From: Luteibacter jiangsuensis
GTDB taxonomy: Bacteria > Pseudomonadota > Gammaproteobacteria > Xanthomonadales > Rhodanobacteraceae
Assembly (NCBI RefSeq): GCF_030812295.1
Contig: NZ_JAUSSK010000001.1
Location: forward strand, 868,001-932,000
DNA length: 64,000 nt
Reading direction: 5' to 3'
This document shows positions 8,698 to 20,548 of the stretch, piece by piece (within the stretch, counting starts at the first letter, position 1; the number at the start of each line of letters is the position of its first letter). The translations under genes and the position numbers were made by a program. The notes under the pieces are model-generated. The model ran no database searches. It was not told the DNA's origin and saw only the letters and a list, made by a program, of their open reading frames with translations.

Positions 8698-10755
8698 TTA
8701 TTGCCCGATCAGCCAGTACCCGCCGAGGAGCAGGATAAGACCGAGGATCATGGCGAACGCGTAGTGGAAGAGGAATCCGGATTGCAGGCGGCGGGTGCCG
8801 CTGGCGATGCGCTGCACGAGGCTGGCCGAGCCGTTCACGATGGCGCCGTCGATGATGGCGGCGTCGCCCACCTTCGACAGGCCTTCACCCAGCTTCACGC
8901 CACCCTTCGCGAACACCGCGAAGTAGAGTTCATCGATCCAGTACTTGTGGTTGAGCAGCTCGTACACCGGCTTCAGCGCGCTCTTCGCCTTGTCGGCGAC
9001 GGACGGGTTGAACAGGTAGACGTACGTGGCGACGGCGAAGCCCGCGAAAGCCAGCCAGAACGGCGCGGCCGTGAACCCGTGGAACGCCATGTTCAGCGCA
9101 CCATGGAATTCATGCGCGAGTTCGCCGAGGACGTTGTTCGCCTCGTTCACGTGGATCGCCTTGCCGAACCAGTCGCCGAACAGCATCGGGCCGACGGTGA
9201 AGAAGCCGATGAGGATCGAGGGGATGGCCAGCAGCACGAGCGGCACGGTGACGACCCACGGCGACTCGTGCGGCGCATGTTCCAGGATGCCCGGCTCGTG
9301 GTGGACGTCTTCCTTGTGCGTATCGCCATGCGCATCGTCATGCGACGCATGCGCACCGTGATGGGCGTGACCATGCGCGACCGTGAAGCGCTCCTTGCCG
9401 TGGAAGGTCATGTAGAGCAGGCGGAAGCTGTACAGCGAGGTGACGAACACGCCGGCCAGCACGCAGAAGTACGCGTAGCCGGCACCCCAGCGATGCGACT
9501 CGCCCACGGCTTCGATGATCGCGTCCTTCGAGTAGAAGCCCGAGAAGAACGGCGTGCCGGCAAGGGCCAGCGAGCCGATCCACATCGTGATCCAGGTCAC
9601 CGGCATGTATTTGCGCAGGCCACCCATGTAGCGCATGTCCTGCTCATGGTGCATGCCGATGATGACCGAGCCGGCACCGAGGAAGAGCAGCGCCTTGAAG
9701 AAGGCGTGCGTCATCAGGTGGAACACGGCGCCGCTATACGCGGACACACCCAGCGCCACGGTCATGTAACCCAGCTGCGAGAGCGTCGAGTACGCGATCA
9801 CGCGCTTGATGTCGTTCTGCACGATGCCGATCAGGCCGGTGAACAACGCGGTGGTCGAACCGATCACCAGGATGAACGACAACGCGGCATCGGTCAGTTC
9901 GAACAGCGGCGACATGCGGGCGACCATGAAGATGCCCGCGGTCACCATGGTGGCCGCGTGGATCAGCGCCGAGATCGGCGTGGGGCCTTCCATCGAATCC
10001 GGCAGCCACACGTGCAGCGGCACCTGGGCGGACTTGCCCATCGCACCGATGAACAGGAGGATGCCGATCACCGTGGCGGCATCCCACGCGTGGTTCTGCG
10101 TGATCTGCAAGGTCTTCCCGACCAGCTCGGGAGCGTGGTCGAAGGCCGTCTGGTAATCCAGCGTACCCATGAAGTACAGGATCGCCGAGATGCCGAGCAG
10201 GAAACCGAAGTCGCCCACGCGGTTGACCAGGAAGGCCTTGAGATTGGCGAAGATCGCCGTCGGGCGCTTGTACCAGAAGCCGATCAGCAGGTACGAGACC
10301 AGGCCCACCGCTTCCCAGCCGAAGAACAGCTGCATGAAGTTGTTGCTCATGACGAGCATCAACATCGAGAAGGTGAACAGGGAGATGTAGCTGAAGAAGC
10401 GCTGGTAGCCCGGATCGTCCGCCATGTAGCCGATGGTGTAGAGGTGCACCAGCAGCGAGACGAAGGTCACCACCACCATCATCATGGCGGTGAGGCGGTC
10501 GACCATGAAGCCTACGGAAGCATGGTACTGGCCGACCTGGAACCAGGTGTAGATGTCCTGGTTGAAGTTCTGCGCGCCGCCCCAGACCAGCTGGTACAGC
10601 ACGTAGAACGACAGGCCGCAGGCGATCGCCACGCCGAGCAGCGTGGCGGTATGCGCCCCTGCCCGGCCGATCACCTTGCCGAACAGGCCGGCCAGGATCG
10701 AACCCACCAGCGGCGCGAGGGCGATCGTCAGCAGGATTGAAAGCGAGAGACTCAT
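8698..10755 (-). CDS. nuoL: NADH-quinone oxidoreductase subunit L
   Basis: This 685-residue subunit is the distal pump module with the long lateral helix at its C-terminus. Conserved segments include FFGWEAVGLVSYLLIGFW, VPLHVWLPDSMEGPTPISAL and IAYSTLSQLGYM. An unusual histidine-rich stretch (about residues 459-497, with HGHAHHGAH and later His-Asp-Glu clusters) sits in the loop before the C-terminal helices and is absent from E. coli NuoL as I recall it. It is preceded by nuoK (4 bp gap) and followed by nuoM. Confidence 0.96.
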   Translation of the reverse strand: MSLSLSILLTIALAPLVGSILAGLFGKVIGRAGAHTATLLGVAIACGLSFYVLYQLVWGGAQNFNQDIYTWFQVGQYHASVGFMVDRLTAMMMVVVTFVSLLVHLYTIGYMADDPGYQRFFSYISLFTFSMLMLVMSNNFMQLFFGWEAVGLVSYLLIGFWYKRPTAIFANLKAFLVNRVGDFGFLLGISAILYFMGTLDYQTAFDHAPELVGKTLQITQNHAWDAATVIGILLFIGAMGKSAQVPLHVWLPDSMEGPTPISALIHAATMVTAGIFMVARMSPLFELTDAALSFILVIGSTTALFTGLIGIVQNDIKRVIAYSTLSQLGYMTVALGVSAYSGAVFHLMTHAFFKALLFLGAGSVIIGMHHEQDMRYMGGLRKYMPVTWITMWIGSLALAGTPFFSGFYSKDAIIEAVGESHRWGAGYAYFCVLAGVFVTSLYSFRLLYMTFHGKERFTVAHGHAHHGAHASHDDAHGDTHKEDVHHEPGILEHAPHESPWVVTVPLVLLAIPSILIGFFTVGPMLFGDWFGKAIHVNEANNVLGELAHEFHGALNMAFHGFTAAPFWLAFAGFAVATYVYLFNPSVADKAKSALKPVYELLNHKYWIDELYFAVFAKGGVKLGEGLSKVGDAAIIDGAIVNGSASLVQRIASGTRRLQSGFLFHYAFAMILGLILLLGGYWLIGQ

Positions 10756-10759
10756 CGGA

Positions 10760-11065
10760 TCAACCCTTCATGCTGTCGATTTCGGCGACATTGATCGTGC
10801 TGCGGTTACGGAACAGCAGGACCAGGATCGCCAGGCCGATGGCGGATTCCGCCGCGGCCACGGTGAGGATGAAGAACACGAAGACCTGGCCACCCACATC
10901 GCCGAAGAAACGCGAGAAGGCCACGAAGTTGGTGTTCACCGCAAGGAGCATCAGCTCGATCGCCATGAGCAGCACGATCACGTTCTTGCGGTTGATGAAG
11001 AGTCCGGCGACGGCGATGCAGAACAGGATCGCGCCGAGGACGATGTAATGGGAAAGCGTGATCAC
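10760..11065 (-). CDS. nuoK: NADH-quinone oxidoreductase subunit K
   Basis: This 101-residue subunit has three membrane helices and buried Glu residues ([17 protein letters not shown] carries the conserved one). The start is the GTG at 11065: AGGAG lies eight bases upstream, the family length is about 100 residues, and it overlaps the nuoJ stop as GTGA. The longer open frame upstream runs inside nuoJ and is not used. Confidence 0.95.
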   Translation of the reverse strand: MITLSHYIVLGAILFCIAVAGLFINRKNVIVLLMAIELMLLAVNTNFVAFSRFFGDVGGQVFVFFILTVAAAESAIGLAILVLLFRNRSTINVAEIDSMKG

Positions 11066-11715
11066 GGAGCGTTCTCCTGCGGCGGCGCGACAACCGGGGC
11101 CGGGCTGACGGAAGCCATCTGTTCGCTGGCCACCTTGACCACGCGGACGCGATCGACGGCGTTGACGGCAACCTGCTGCGAGGCGGTCTGATGGCGCACA
11201 CCGGCGCGCTGACGCAGGGTCAGGGCCACGGCGGCGACGATACCCACGGTGAGGATCAGCGCGGCGATCTCGAACGGCAGCAGGAACTCCGTATAGAGCG
11301 CCTGGCCCAGCCACGCCACGTTGGAGTCACCAGCCGGGTTCGGGCCGAGGGTGTGTGCGTGCATGGCGCGCACGCCGATCATCGCCAGCATCTCCACCAG
11401 CATGACCAGGGCCACGATGATGCCCACCGGCAGGTAGCGGATGAAGCCCTCACGGACCGCCTCCTGCTTGATGTCGAGCATCATGACGACGAAGAGGAAC
11501 AGCACCATCACCGCGCCGACGTAGACCACGACAAGGGCGATGGCGAGGAACTCCGCTTCGGCCAGCAGCCAGACGCAGGCCATGCTGAAAAAGGTCAGCA
11601 CCAGCGAGAGCACGGCGTGAACCGAGTTCTTCACCGAGATGACCATCAACGCGCCGATGACGGACACGGCACCGAAGAAGTAGAAACAGATGAGTTGGAG
11701 CAGATCGTTATTCAT
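11062..11715 (-). CDS. nuoJ: NADH-quinone oxidoreductase subunit J
   Basis: At 217 residues it has five predicted membrane helices and the conserved [16 protein letters not shown] helix. Compared with E. coli NuoJ (184 residues) it has a C-terminal extension of about 40 residues after the last helix, rich in Val, Ala, Pro and Gln (ending APPQENAP). The stop overlaps the nuoK start by four bases, indicating translational coupling. Confidence 0.95.
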   Translation of the reverse strand: MNNDLLQLICFYFFGAVSVIGALMVISVKNSVHAVLSLVLTFFSMACVWLLAEAEFLAIALVVVYVGAVMVLFLFVVMMLDIKQEAVREGFIRYLPVGIIVALVMLVEMLAMIGVRAMHAHTLGPNPAGDSNVAWLGQALYTEFLLPFEIAALILTVGIVAAVALTLRQRAGVRHQTASQQVAVNAVDRVRVVKVASEQMASVSPAPVVAPPQENAP

Positions 11716-11735
11716 CGCATAGGTCTCTTCGGCGC

Positions 11736-12227
11736 TCAGCGGTAAGCCGCGTCCTGAGCGCGGGCGGCAGCGATGTCCTGCTCGAAACGGTCACCGATGG
11801 CCAGCAGCTGGCCCTTGGTCACCACGTTCTCGCCACGATGCTCGAAGTGGTACTCGTGCACGTGCGTCTCGACGATCGAATCCACCGGGCAGCTCTCTTC
11901 GCAGAAACCGCAGAAGATGCACTTGAACAGGTCGATGTCGTAGCGCGTGGTGCGGCGCTGGCCGTCTTCCGCGCGCGGGGCAGAATCGATCGTGATCGCC
12001 AGCGCCGGGCACACCGCCTCGCACAGCTTGCACGCGATGCAGCGCTCTTCACCGTTGGCGTAACGGCGCAAGGCGTGCAGGCCGCGGAAACGGTTCGACT
12101 TGGGGATGTGCTCCATCGGGTAGCGCATCGTGTACTTCGGCTTGAACATGTAGCGCATGGTCAGCGCCATGCCCTGGAACAGCTCGATGAGCAGGAGGCT
12201 CTTGAAATAGTGGGTAACGCGGGTCAT
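11736..12227 (-). CDS. nuoI: NADH-quinone oxidoreductase subunit I
   Basis: This 163-residue peripheral-arm subunit carries two [4Fe-4S] clusters, N6a and N6b, that pass electrons to NuoB. Both ferredoxin motifs are intact: Cys63/66/69/73 ([12 protein letters not shown]) and Cys103/106/109/113 ([12 protein letters not shown]). The start MTRVTHYF at 12227 matches the family; upstream in-frame codons overlap nuoH in another frame. It lies 5 bp after nuoH. Confidence 0.96.
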   Translation of the reverse strand: MTRVTHYFKSLLLIELFQGMALTMRYMFKPKYTMRYPMEHIPKSNRFRGLHALRRYANGEERCIACKLCEAVCPALAITIDSAPRAEDGQRRTTRYDIDLFKCIFCGFCEESCPVDSIVETHVHEYHFEHRGENVVTKGQLLAIGDRFEQDIAAARAQDAAYR

Positions 12228-12232
12228 GGCTT

Positions 12233-13255
12233 TCAGGCTCCCGTGCCGATGTGGACCCAGCCGAAATACTTCATGCAGCCGGCGACGAGGACCCAGACGA
12301 TGGTGATGGGGATGAAGACCTTCCAGCCGAGCCGCATGATCTGGTCGTAGCGGTAGCGCGGGAAGCTGGCGCGGAACCACAGGAACAGGAAGGCGAAGAT
12401 GAAGGCCTTGATGAACAGCCAGTGGAAGCCACCGTGGCCGATCACGCCCCACGACTCGGGGAACGGTGACAGCCAGCCGCCCATGAACAGGATCGAGGTG
12501 AGGAAGCTCACCAGGATCATGTTGGCGTACTCGGCCAGGAAGAAGATGGCGAACGCGGAGCCGGAGTACTCGACGTGGAAGCCCGCGACGATTTCCGATT
12601 CGCCTTCCGCGACGTCGAACGGCGCGCGGTTGGTTTCAGCCACGCCCGAGACGAAGTAGATGACGAACACCGGAAGCAGCGGCAGCCAGTACCAGTCGAA
12701 GAAGTTACCCGACTGCCCGTTGACGATCGCCGTGAGGTTGAGGCTGCCGGTCAGCACCAGTACGCAGACGATGGACATGCCCATCGACAGTTCGTACGAG
12801 ATGACCTGCGCCGCCGCGCGCATGGCGCCGAGCATCGCGTAGCGCGAGTTCGACGACCAGCCGGCCAGGATGATGCCGTACACGCCCATCGAAGTCATCG
12901 CGAGCAAGTACAGCACGCCGGCGTTGACGTTGGCGAGCACGGTCTCCGGACCGAACGGCACTACCGCCCAGGCGGCCAGCGCGGGCACGAGAGCCAGCAT
13001 GGGTGCCAGGTAGTAGAGGAACTTGTTCGCGTTGGTCGGAAGAATCACTTCCTTGATCAGGAGCTTGACGACGTCCGCGAAGGCCTGCAGCAGGCCGAGG
13101 GGACCGACCTTGTTCGGCCCCATGCGCACGTGCATCCAACCGATGACCTTGCGTTCCCAGTAGACGAACATCGCCACCGCGATAATCAGCGGCAGGACGA
13201 TCGCCACGATGAACAGCACGGGCATCAACAGGTGGTCCCAGAGTTGCTGACCCAT
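12233..13255 (-). CDS. nuoH: NADH-quinone oxidoreductase subunit H
   Basis: The 340-residue membrane subunit joins the two arms and lines the quinone site. Conserved parts include [14 protein letters not shown] near residue 43, the acidic loop [16 protein letters not shown], and the [11 protein letters not shown] segment. Eight or so membrane helices are expected. It is 3 bp downstream of nuoG and 5 bp upstream of nuoI. Confidence 0.96.
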   Translation of the reverse strand: MGQQLWDHLLMPVLFIVAIVLPLIIAVAMFVYWERKVIGWMHVRMGPNKVGPLGLLQAFADVVKLLIKEVILPTNANKFLYYLAPMLALVPALAAWAVVPFGPETVLANVNAGVLYLLAMTSMGVYGIILAGWSSNSRYAMLGAMRAAAQVISYELSMGMSIVCVLVLTGSLNLTAIVNGQSGNFFDWYWLPLLPVFVIYFVSGVAETNRAPFDVAEGESEIVAGFHVEYSGSAFAIFFLAEYANMILVSFLTSILFMGGWLSPFPESWGVIGHGGFHWLFIKAFIFAFLFLWFRASFPRYRYDQIMRLGWKVFIPITIVWVLVAGCMKYFGWVHIGTGA

Positions 13256-13258
13256 GGT

Positions 13259-15571
13259 TTATGCCTTGCTCAAAGTGATGGCCGCGCCGTACGGAGGCAG
13301 CATGGCGGTTTCGGAATGCGCAGCTTCGATCCACGCGGCGCCGGCGGGCACCGCGGCATCGATCGCCACCGGCAGCACGGCATCGCCGATGCGGGCGTTT
13401 CCGCCATCGACGAGACCCAGCTTGCCGGCCTCGTCCGCATTGATGCGGATGGCGGCCGGGCGGTTCAGCGGATGCGCGTTCAGCGCGCCCGCACGGCGCA
13501 ACACGGCGTCCACGCGGTAGATCGGCGTCGTGGCCAGGCGCGAGAAGGTCACGCCCGAGGCGCGCGGCGCGAGCTGGTGACGGACTTCCGAAGCGCGCTC
13601 CGTGAGACCGTCGCGAAGGCCGGCCAGGTCGTCGAACTCGAAGCCCGGCAGGCCGAGCAGGCCGCCGAGGGCGCGCAGGACCTTCCAGCCCGGACGGGTG
13701 TCACCCGGCGCCTTGGCACCGGCGGGCATCGTCTGGGTGTTGCCTTCCACGTTGACCAGGCTCGCATCGATTTCAGGCGTGAGGCCGATCGGCAGGATCA
13801 CGTCCGCCGAATCCTTGAGCGCATCGCTGGCGTAGGCGGCGAAGGCCACCACGGTCTGCGCCGAATGCATCGCCTGCAAGGCAAGCGCGCCATCGGCGAA
13901 ATCGTGCGGCGGCTCGACGTTGTACAGCACGTAGCCCTTGCGCGGCTGGACGAGCATGGCGCGCGCGTCGAGTCCACCGGCGGTCGGCAGCACGCCCACC
14001 GTGGAAAGACCGATCGCGTTGGCGGCGAGCGGGATCTCGTTGAACGCGGCACCCGCGGCCTGCGCGATGAAACGGGCGATCGCACGCAGCCAGGATGCCT
14101 CCGGATGGGTCGCGGCGGCATGGCCGAGGATCACCACGGCCTCGTCGGACAGCGCCTTGAAGGCGTCGCGGTGCGCGTCGGTGGTCTCCACGCCGTTCAG
14201 TGCCGTGGCGAGCGCTTCCGGCACATGGGCGCCACCTTCGCTGGCCGCCTTGGCCAGCAGCAGCAGCTCGTTCACCAGGACGTGCGGCGCGGCGACCGAT
14301 TCGCCGGCGAGCGGATAGTTGAAGTTGAAGTGGGCCGGATTGACGGCGTACACCTTCGCGCCCTTCTTCACCGCCTGGCGGATGCGGTGATTGAGCAGCG
14401 GCACTTCCTGGCGCAGGTCCGAACCGACCAGCAGCGCGGCCTTCACCTTCTCGAACGAGGCGATGGACGAGGCGAACGGCTTGGCGAACGCGTTGTCGGC
14501 GAAGTCGAGCTGGCGCAGGCGGTGGTCGACATGGGCACTGCCCAGTCCGCGGGCGAGGCGGACGAGCAGCTCGCCTTCCTCGTTCGAGGTGGCACCGTGC
14601 ACCAGCACACCGAGGTCGGAACCGGGGACGCTCTTCAGCGACTCGCGTGCGACGGAAAGCGCATCGTCCCACGTGGTGGCGGACCACTGGCCATTGCGCT
14701 TGACCATCGGCGACTTCACGCGATCCGCGGCGTACAGGCCCTGGTGGCTGTAACGGTCACGGTCGGAGAGCCAGCACTCGTTGATCGTCTCGTTGTCGCG
14801 CGGCACGTTGCGCAGCACTTCGCCACGGCGGGTGTGCATCCACAGGTTCGAGCCCAGGGCGTCGTGGTAGCCGATGGACGGGCGCGCGATCAGTTCCCAG
14901 GCACGCGCCTGGAACTGGAACGGCTTGTTGGTCAGTGCGCCGACCGGGCAGACGTCGATGATGTTGCCCGAGAGCTCGCTCTCGATCGTCTTGCCGATAT
15001 AGGTGCCGATCTCGAGGTTCTCGCCACGGCTCATGCCGCCGAGTTCATACGTGCCGGCGATCTCGCTGGTGAAGCGGACGCAGCGCGTGCACTGGATGCA
15101 GCGGGTCATCTCGGTAGCGATCAGCGGGCCGAGGTTCTCGTCGGCCACGGTACGCTTGCGCTCGTTGAAGCGAGACACCGAACGGCCGTAACCGAGCGAG
15201 ACATCCTGCAGTTCGCACTCGCCGCCCTGGTCGCAGATCGGGCAGTCGAGCGGATGGTTGATGAGCAGGAACTCCATCACGTTGCGCTGCGACTTGAGCG
15301 CCTTGTCCGAACGCGTGAAGACCTTCATGCCCTCGCCCACCGGCGTGGCGCAGGCCGGTGCCGGCTTCGGCATCTTCTCGATTTCCACCAGGCACATGCG
15401 GCAGTTGGCGGCGATCGCGAGCTTGCGGTGATAGCAGAAGCGCGGGATGGGGATACCGACGGCGTCGGCCGCCTGGATGATCATCGACCCCTTGGCTACC
15501 TGCACCGGAACGCCGTCGATCTCGATGTTGACGAGATCCGGCGCGGCATTGGCTACGGGCTGCGCGCTCAT
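13259..15571 (-). CDS. nuoG: NADH-quinone oxidoreductase subunit G
   Basis: This 770-residue subunit is the largest of the peripheral arm. An N-terminal ferredoxin domain has the [2Fe-2S] ligands Cys46/57/60/74. The His-Cys cluster motif follows (His106, Cys110/113/119 in [14 protein letters not shown]). A [4Fe-4S] set, Cys158/161/164/208, comes next. The rest is a molybdopterin-oxidoreductase-like domain that no longer binds molybdenum in this family. The start overlaps the nuoF stop by four bases. Confidence 0.96.
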   Translation of the reverse strand: MSAQPVANAAPDLVNIEIDGVPVQVAKGSMIIQAADAVGIPIPRFCYHRKLAIAANCRMCLVEIEKMPKPAPACATPVGEGMKVFTRSDKALKSQRNVMEFLLINHPLDCPICDQGGECELQDVSLGYGRSVSRFNERKRTVADENLGPLIATEMTRCIQCTRCVRFTSEIAGTYELGGMSRGENLEIGTYIGKTIESELSGNIIDVCPVGALTNKPFQFQARAWELIARPSIGYHDALGSNLWMHTRRGEVLRNVPRDNETINECWLSDRDRYSHQGLYAADRVKSPMVKRNGQWSATTWDDALSVARESLKSVPGSDLGVLVHGATSNEEGELLVRLARGLGSAHVDHRLRQLDFADNAFAKPFASSIASFEKVKAALLVGSDLRQEVPLLNHRIRQAVKKGAKVYAVNPAHFNFNYPLAGESVAAPHVLVNELLLLAKAASEGGAHVPEALATALNGVETTDAHRDAFKALSDEAVVILGHAAATHPEASWLRAIARFIAQAAGAAFNEIPLAANAIGLSTVGVLPTAGGLDARAMLVQPRKGYVLYNVEPPHDFADGALALQAMHSAQTVVAFAAYASDALKDSADVILPIGLTPEIDASLVNVEGNTQTMPAGAKAPGDTRPGWKVLRALGGLLGLPGFEFDDLAGLRDGLTERASEVRHQLAPRASGVTFSRLATTPIYRVDAVLRRAGALNAHPLNRPAAIRINADEAGKLGLVDGGNARIGDAVLPVAIDAAVPAGAAWIEAAHSETAMLPPYGAAITLSKA

Positions 15572-16911
15572 GCAGCGACTCCAGTGGTGACCGTGTCAGC
15601 CGGACCGTCGACGATCGAACGGCCATGCTCCACGTAGTATTCGAATTCGTGCCAGAAGTGGTACAGGAAACCCTGCACCGGCCACGCGGCGGCTTCGCCG
15701 AAGGCGCAGATGGTGTGCCCTTCGATCTGGCCAGCGACCGCCTTCAGGCGATGCAGGTCGTCCTGCGTGCCCTTGCCTTCGACGATGCGCGTCAGCACGC
15801 GGTACATCCAGCCGGTGCCTTCGCGGCACGGCGTGCACTGGCCGCACGATTCGGCCTTGTAGAAGCGCGAGATGCGATGGCAGGCGCGGACCATGCAGGT
15901 CGTCTCGTCCATCACGATCACGGCACCCGAACCCAGGCCCGATCCCGCCTTCTGCAGCGAGTCGTAGTCCATGGTGCATTCCATGATCTTCTCGGCCGGC
16001 AGCACCTTCATCGACGAGCCACCAGGAATACAGGCCTTCAGCTTCTTGCCGCCGCGGATGCCACCGGCCATCTGCAAAAGGTCGGCGAACGGCGTGCCGA
16101 GCTTGATCTCGAAATTGCCCGGGTTGGCCACGTGGCCGGAAACCGAGAAGATCTTCGGACCGCCGTTGTTCGGCTTGCCTATGTTGAGGAACCACTCCGC
16201 GCCATTGCGCAGGATCGCCGGCACCGAAGCGTAGGTCTCGGTGTTGTTGATCGTGGTCGGACGGCCATACAGGCCGAAACCTGCCGGGAACGGCGGCTTG
16301 AAACGCGGCTGGCCCTTCTTGCCTTCCAGCGACTCCATCAGCGCGGTTTCTTCGCCGCAGATGTAGGCGCCGGCGCCGAGGGCGTTGTAGATGTCGACGT
16401 CGATGCCCGAGCCGGCGATGTCCTTGCCGAGCAGGCCCGCCGCGTACGCTTCCTTCAGTGCCTCTTCGATGTGCTCGAACGGCTCGTGATGGAATTCGCC
16501 ACGCAGGTAGTTGTAGGCGACGGTGGAACCGGTGCAGTAGCAGGCGATCGCCAGGCCTTCGATGACGGCGTGCGGGTTGAAGCGCAGGATGTCACGGTCC
16601 TTGCAGGTGCCCGGCTCGGATTCGTCCGAGTTGCACAGGATGTACTTCTGGCCGGGAGCCGTGCGCGGCATGAACGACCATTTCAGGCCCGTGGGGAAGC
16701 CGGCGCCACCGCGACCGCGCAGTGCGCTCTTCTTGATCTCTTCGATCAGCGCGGCCGGATCGGGCTTCTCGGCCAGGATCTTGCGCCATGCCTTGTAGCC
16801 GTCGACCTTCTCGTAGCTCTCGAGGGCCCAGGGCTTTTCGAAATGCAGGGTCGTGTAGACGACCTGATGTTCCTGCGGTGCGGGTCCGACCGGACCAGTG
16901 CTGCTAGCCAT
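15568..16911 (-). CDS. nuoF: NADH-quinone oxidoreductase subunit F
   Basis: This 447-residue subunit binds NADH and FMN and holds cluster N3. The glycine-rich nucleotide site GRGGAGFP (66-73) and the cluster motif [13 protein letters not shown] are present, with a further Cys about 40 residues later in TICAFGEAA. It is translated just after nuoE (10 bp gap) and is coupled to nuoG. Confidence 0.97.
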   Translation of the reverse strand: MASSTGPVGPAPQEHQVVYTTLHFEKPWALESYEKVDGYKAWRKILAEKPDPAALIEEIKKSALRGRGGAGFPTGLKWSFMPRTAPGQKYILCNSDESEPGTCKDRDILRFNPHAVIEGLAIACYCTGSTVAYNYLRGEFHHEPFEHIEEALKEAYAAGLLGKDIAGSGIDVDIYNALGAGAYICGEETALMESLEGKKGQPRFKPPFPAGFGLYGRPTTINNTETYASVPAILRNGAEWFLNIGKPNNGGPKIFSVSGHVANPGNFEIKLGTPFADLLQMAGGIRGGKKLKACIPGGSSMKVLPAEKIMECTMDYDSLQKAGSGLGSGAVIVMDETTCMVRACHRISRFYKAESCGQCTPCREGTGWMYRVLTRIVEGKGTQDDLHRLKAVAGQIEGHTICAFGEAAAWPVQGFLYHFWHEFEYYVEHGRSIVDGPADTVTTGVAA

Positions 16912-16921
16912 TGCCCTTACC

Positions 16922-17449
16922 TCACTTCAGACCGTCGAGAATGGCGTCGACCGATTCGGTCGTCAGCTTCTCGTGGTAGTGACCGTTGACGACCATCATC
17001 GGGGCGCCGGCGCATGCGGCCAGGCATTCCTCTTCCTGCTTGAGATAGATACGGCCGTCGGCCGTGCTCTCGCCGGTCTTGATGCCGAGCTTCTTCTCGC
17101 AATGGCGAACGAGGCCTTCGGCGCCGTTCAACCAGCAGGAGATGTTGGTGCAGATGGCGACGTTGTTGCGGCCGACGGGCGAGGTCTCGAACATCGAGTA
17201 GAAGCTCGCCACTTCGTAGGCCCAGATCGCCGGCAGGTCGAGGTACTTCGCGACCGCGGTGATCAGTTCGTCCGTGAGGTAACCCTGATTCTGCTCCTGC
17301 GCGCCCATCAGCGACTGGATCAGCGCCGAACGCTTGCGGTCCGGCGGGAACTTCGACACCCAATGATCGATATGGGCGCGGGTGTGATCGTTGAGCACGA
17401 CGAGAGGATCGACGTCCTTCACCTGCTCGAAATGACCGGTGGCTTTCAT
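16922..17449 (-). CDS. nuoE: NADH-quinone oxidoreductase subunit E
   Basis: The 175-residue thioredoxin-like subunit binds the [2Fe-2S] cluster N1a next to NuoF. The four ligands are Cys100, Cys105, Cys142 and Cys146 (CTNISC and CLAAC). The length matches the family. It lies between nuoD (21 bp) and nuoF. Confidence 0.96.
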   Translation of the reverse strand: MKATGHFEQVKDVDPLVVLNDHTRAHIDHWVSKFPPDRKRSALIQSLMGAQEQNQGYLTDELITAVAKYLDLPAIWAYEVASFYSMFETSPVGRNNVAICTNISCWLNGAEGLVRHCEKKLGIKTGESTADGRIYLKQEEECLAACAGAPMMVVNGHYHEKLTTESVDAILDGLK

Positions 17450-17470
17450 GATTCAGTTCACTCCGTCGAC

Positions 17471-18724
17471 TTAGCGGTCGACTTCGCCGAAGACGAGATC
17501 GTAGGTGCCGATCATCGCGACGACGTCGGCGAGCATGTGGCCCCTCACGATCGCGTCCATGGAAGACAGGTGCGCGAAACCCGGCGCGCGCAAGTGCACG
17601 CGGAAAGGCTTGTTCGCACCGTCGGACACGAGGTAGCAGCCGAATTCACCCTTGGGTGCCTCGACCGCGGCATAGGTCTCACCCGCCGGCACGCCATAGC
17701 CCTCGGTGAAGAGCTTGAAGTGGTGGATGAGCGCTTCCATGTCGCTTTTCATTTCTTCGCGACTGGGCGGCGAGACCTTGTAGTTCTGCGTCATCACCGG
17801 GCCCGGGTTGGCCTTCAGCCATGCCACGCACTGCTTGATGATGCGGTTGGACTGGCGCATTTCCTCGACGCGGACCAGGTAACGGTCGTAGCAGTCGCCA
17901 TTGACGCCCACGGGGATGTCGAAATCCATCTCCGCGTAGGAGGCGTACGGCTGCTTCTTGCGCAGGTCCCACGCGATGCCGGAACCACGCAGCATCGCGC
18001 CGGTCATGCCCCAGGCCTGGGCCTTCTCGGGCGGGATGACGCCGATGCCCACCGTGCGCTGCTTCCAGATGCGGTTGTTGGTCAGCAGCGACTCGTATTC
18101 GTCGACGCGGGCCGGGAAGTCGTTGGTGAACTCGGTGAGGTAGTCGAGCATCGAGCCTTCGCGCCAGGCGTTCAGGCGTTTGAGGTCGCTGCCCTTGTGC
18201 CACGGCGACTCGCGGTACTTCGACATCTGCTCGGGCAGGTCGCGGTAGACGCCACCGGGACGATAGTACGTGGCGTGCATGCGCGCGCCCGACACCGCCT
18301 CGTAGACGTCCATCAGCTCCTCGCGCTCGCGGAACGCGTAGAGGAACACGGCCATGGCGCCGAGATCGAGCGCGTTGGAGCCGACCCACATCAGGTGGTT
18401 CAGGATGCGGGTGATCTCGTCGAACATCGTGCGGATGTACTGCGCGCGGACCGGCGCCTCGATGCCCAGCAGGCCCTCGATGGCGCGCACGTAGGCGTGC
18501 TCGTTGCACATCATCGACACGTAGTCGAGGCGGTCCATGTAGCCGATCGACTGGTTGAACGGCTTGGATTCGGCCAGTTTCTCGGTGCCACGGTGCAGCA
18601 GGCCGATGTGCGGATCGGCACGGACGATCGTCTCGCCGTCCATCTCCAGCACCAGGCGCAGCACACCGTGCGCGGCCGGATGCTGCGGACCGAAGTTCAT
18701 CGTGTAGTTGCGGATTTCTTCCAC
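17471..18724 (-). CDS. nuoD: NADH-quinone oxidoreductase subunit D
   Basis: This 417-residue subunit is homologous to the large subunit of hydrogenases and forms the quinone-binding cavity with NuoB. The signature [13 protein letters not shown] is at residues 12-24. [24 protein letters not shown] and the conserved C-terminal VFGEVDR are also present. It is encoded separately from nuoC, not fused as in E. coli, with a 3-bp gap. Confidence 0.97.
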   Translation of the reverse strand: MEEIRNYTMNFGPQHPAAHGVLRLVLEMDGETIVRADPHIGLLHRGTEKLAESKPFNQSIGYMDRLDYVSMMCNEHAYVRAIEGLLGIEAPVRAQYIRTMFDEITRILNHLMWVGSNALDLGAMAVFLYAFREREELMDVYEAVSGARMHATYYRPGGVYRDLPEQMSKYRESPWHKGSDLKRLNAWREGSMLDYLTEFTNDFPARVDEYESLLTNNRIWKQRTVGIGVIPPEKAQAWGMTGAMLRGSGIAWDLRKKQPYASYAEMDFDIPVGVNGDCYDRYLVRVEEMRQSNRIIKQCVAWLKANPGPVMTQNYKVSPPSREEMKSDMEALIHHFKLFTEGYGVPAGETYAAVEAPKGEFGCYLVSDGANKPFRVHLRAPGFAHLSSMDAIVRGHMLADVVAMIGTYDLVFGEVDR

Positions 18725-18727
18725 GGC

Positions 18728-19456
18728 TTAGTTCTCCCGCCAGTGATCGGCGGATTCCGCCCTGGCCTGATCGAGGTCGGCGTCGTTGCGGATCGTGCGC
18801 GGCACCAGCACGCGCGGCTCGATCGAGACCGGTTCGTAGACGACACGCTTCTGCTCGGGGTCGTAGCGGACCTCGACATTGCCGATCAGCGGGAAGTCCT
18901 TGCGGAACGGATGGCCCACGAAGCCGTAGTCGGTGAGGATGCGGCGGAGATCGGGATGGCCATCGAAGATGATGCCGAACAGGTCGAACGCCTCGCGTTC
19001 GAACCAGTCCGCACCCGGCCACACCGGCGTGATCGACGGCACGACCGGAAAGGCGTCGTCCTCGCAGAACGCGCGCAGGCGGATGCGCTGGTTGAGTTCG
19101 ATCGACAACAGGTGGATCACGGCGGCGTAGCGGCGCGGCAGCTCGACGGCACGCGGGCGCTCGTCCCACGTGAAACGGCCGACCGCCTGCCCTTCCACGC
19201 CACGCGAGAAACTCTCGCCCTGTGCGGTGTCGGTATCCCACTCGGTCTGGCCGTAGCCGAGATAGTCGATGCCGCAGACGTCGATGACGGTGGTGAAACG
19301 GAATCCGGCCTCGTCGCGCAGCGCCGTGGCGACGGAGATGAGGTCGCGCGGGGCCACCTCGGCGGTGACCTCGTTGCGCTCGACGTTCACCACCAGCATG
19401 TCGCCGAAGCGCGCGGCTAGCCGTTCGACCAGCGAGGTCTCGTTAGTAACGCTCAT
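18728..19456 (-). CDS. nuoC: NADH-quinone oxidoreductase subunit C
   Basis: This 242-residue subunit corresponds to the 30-kDa complex I protein and supports the NuoD/NuoB interface. The family signature is clear: [20 protein letters not shown] with [20 protein letters not shown] directly after. It follows nuoB by 13 bp. Confidence 0.96.
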   Translation of the reverse strand: MSVTNETSLVERLAARFGDMLVVNVERNEVTAEVAPRDLISVATALRDEAGFRFTTVIDVCGIDYLGYGQTEWDTDTAQGESFSRGVEGQAVGRFTWDERPRAVELPRRYAAVIHLLSIELNQRIRLRAFCEDDAFPVVPSITPVWPGADWFEREAFDLFGIIFDGHPDLRRILTDYGFVGHPFRKDFPLIGNVEVRYDPEQKRVVYEPVSIEPRVLVPRTIRNDADLDQARAESADHWREN

Positions 19457-19469
19457 GTGCGATGCCCTG

Positions 19470-20024
19470 TTAACGCGCGATCGTGTGGGTGCGGCGGATC
19501 TTCTTCTGCAACTGCAGGATGCCGTGGATCAGCGCTTCGGCCGTCGGCGGGCAACCCGGCACGTAGATGTCGACCGGAACGATGCGATCGCAGCCACGCA
19601 CGACCGAATAGGAATAGTGGTAATAGCCACCGCCGTTGGCGCAGGAGCCCATCGAGATGACCCACTTCGGGTCGGGCATCTGGTCGTAGACCTTGCGCAG
19701 CGCCGGGGCCATCTTGTTGACCAGCGTGCCGGCGACGATCATCACGTCGGACTGGCGCGGGCTGGGACGGAAGATGACACCGTAGCGATCGAGGTCGAGA
19801 CGCGCGGCACCGGCGTGCATCATCTCGACGGCGCAGCAGGCCAGGCCGAAGGTCATCGGCCACATCGAGCCGGTGCGTGCCCAGTTCATCAACGCGTCGA
19901 TGCTGGTGACGCCGAAACCACGGTTCACGACCGGCGCGTCACCGTTCGGACGGAGGATGTCGTCGACGAGGTTCAGCGGTTCCGGGTTGTGCATCACCCG
20001 GTCGATGCTGGTCATCACTCCCAT
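19470..20024 (-). CDS. nuoB: NADH-quinone oxidoreductase subunit B
   Basis: This 184-residue subunit holds cluster N2, the last electron carrier before quinone. The ligands Cys63, Cys64, Cys128 and Cys158 are in place ([23 protein letters not shown]). The start at 20024 is chosen over 20015 because GGGAG lies seven bases upstream and MGV at the N-terminus resembles Xanthomonas NuoB. It overlaps the nuoA stop by ten bases. Confidence 0.96.
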   Translation of the reverse strand: MGVMTSIDRVMHNPEPLNLVDDILRPNGDAPVVNRGFGVTSIDALMNWARTGSMWPMTFGLACCAVEMMHAGAARLDLDRYGVIFRPSPRQSDVMIVAGTLVNKMAPALRKVYDQMPDPKWVISMGSCANGGGYYHYSYSVVRGCDRIVPVDIYVPGCPPTAEALIHGILQLQKKIRRTHTIAR

Positions 20025-20371
20025 TCGAGCGCTCCCTTCTTCCAGACGTAAGCGAAACCGACCACGAGCAGCGCGAGGAACAGCGCCATCTCGATCAGCG
20101 CGATGGCGCCGATCTTGTCGAACACCACCGCCCACGGAAACAGGAAGGCGATTTCGAGGTCGAAAATGATGAAGAGGATGGCGATGAGGTAATAGCGCAC
20201 GTCGAACTTCATGCGCGCATCTTCGAAGGCCTCGAAGCCGCACTCGTACGGCGACAGCTTCTCCGATTCCGGACGGCGCGGCCCGGCGAGCATGCCGACC
20301 ACCAGAAGAACGCTGCCAAGGCCGATGGCGACGGCGATGAACAACAGAACGGGCCAATATTGGGCAAGCAC
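20015..20371 (-). CDS. nuoA: NADH-quinone oxidoreductase subunit A
   Basis: This 118-residue membrane subunit has three helices and the conserved loop [14 protein letters not shown], followed by [18 protein letters not shown]. It starts with GTG at 20371 after a GGAGG about ten bases upstream. It is the first gene of the operon. The neighbour upstream is pilZ; neither secG nor tRNA-Leu is seen there. Confidence 0.96.
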   Translation of the reverse strand: MLAQYWPVLLFIAVAIGLGSVLLVVGMLAGPRRPESEKLSPYECGFEAFEDARMKFDVRYYLIAILFIIFDLEIAFLFPWAVVFDKIGAIALIEMALFLALLVVGFAYVWKKGALEWE

Positions 20372-20548
20372 GATGCTGCGTACCTCCGCGCCTCGCTGGG
20401 CGCATCAGTGACCGTCGACGGGGACGAGCGGTCCGGCTAGTGTCGCCGAAGCTTTTTTCGAATCGATCCAAACGGACCGACCCGTGCCGGCGCGGCGGGC
20501 GCGCCAACGACTCCGGATATCCACAATCTCACGTTGGGGAACCGATCT

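Noticed and set aside
12575-15637. A 1020-residue open frame antisense to nuoH and nuoG
   Set aside because: It is a GC-driven shadow: no recognisable domain, strongly charged random-looking sequence, and the opposite strand carries clearly conserved genes.
16898-19420. An 840-residue open frame antisense to nuoC, nuoD and nuoE
   Set aside because: Same reason: antisense to conserved complex I genes, and the translation is His/Arg/Asp-rich with no motifs.
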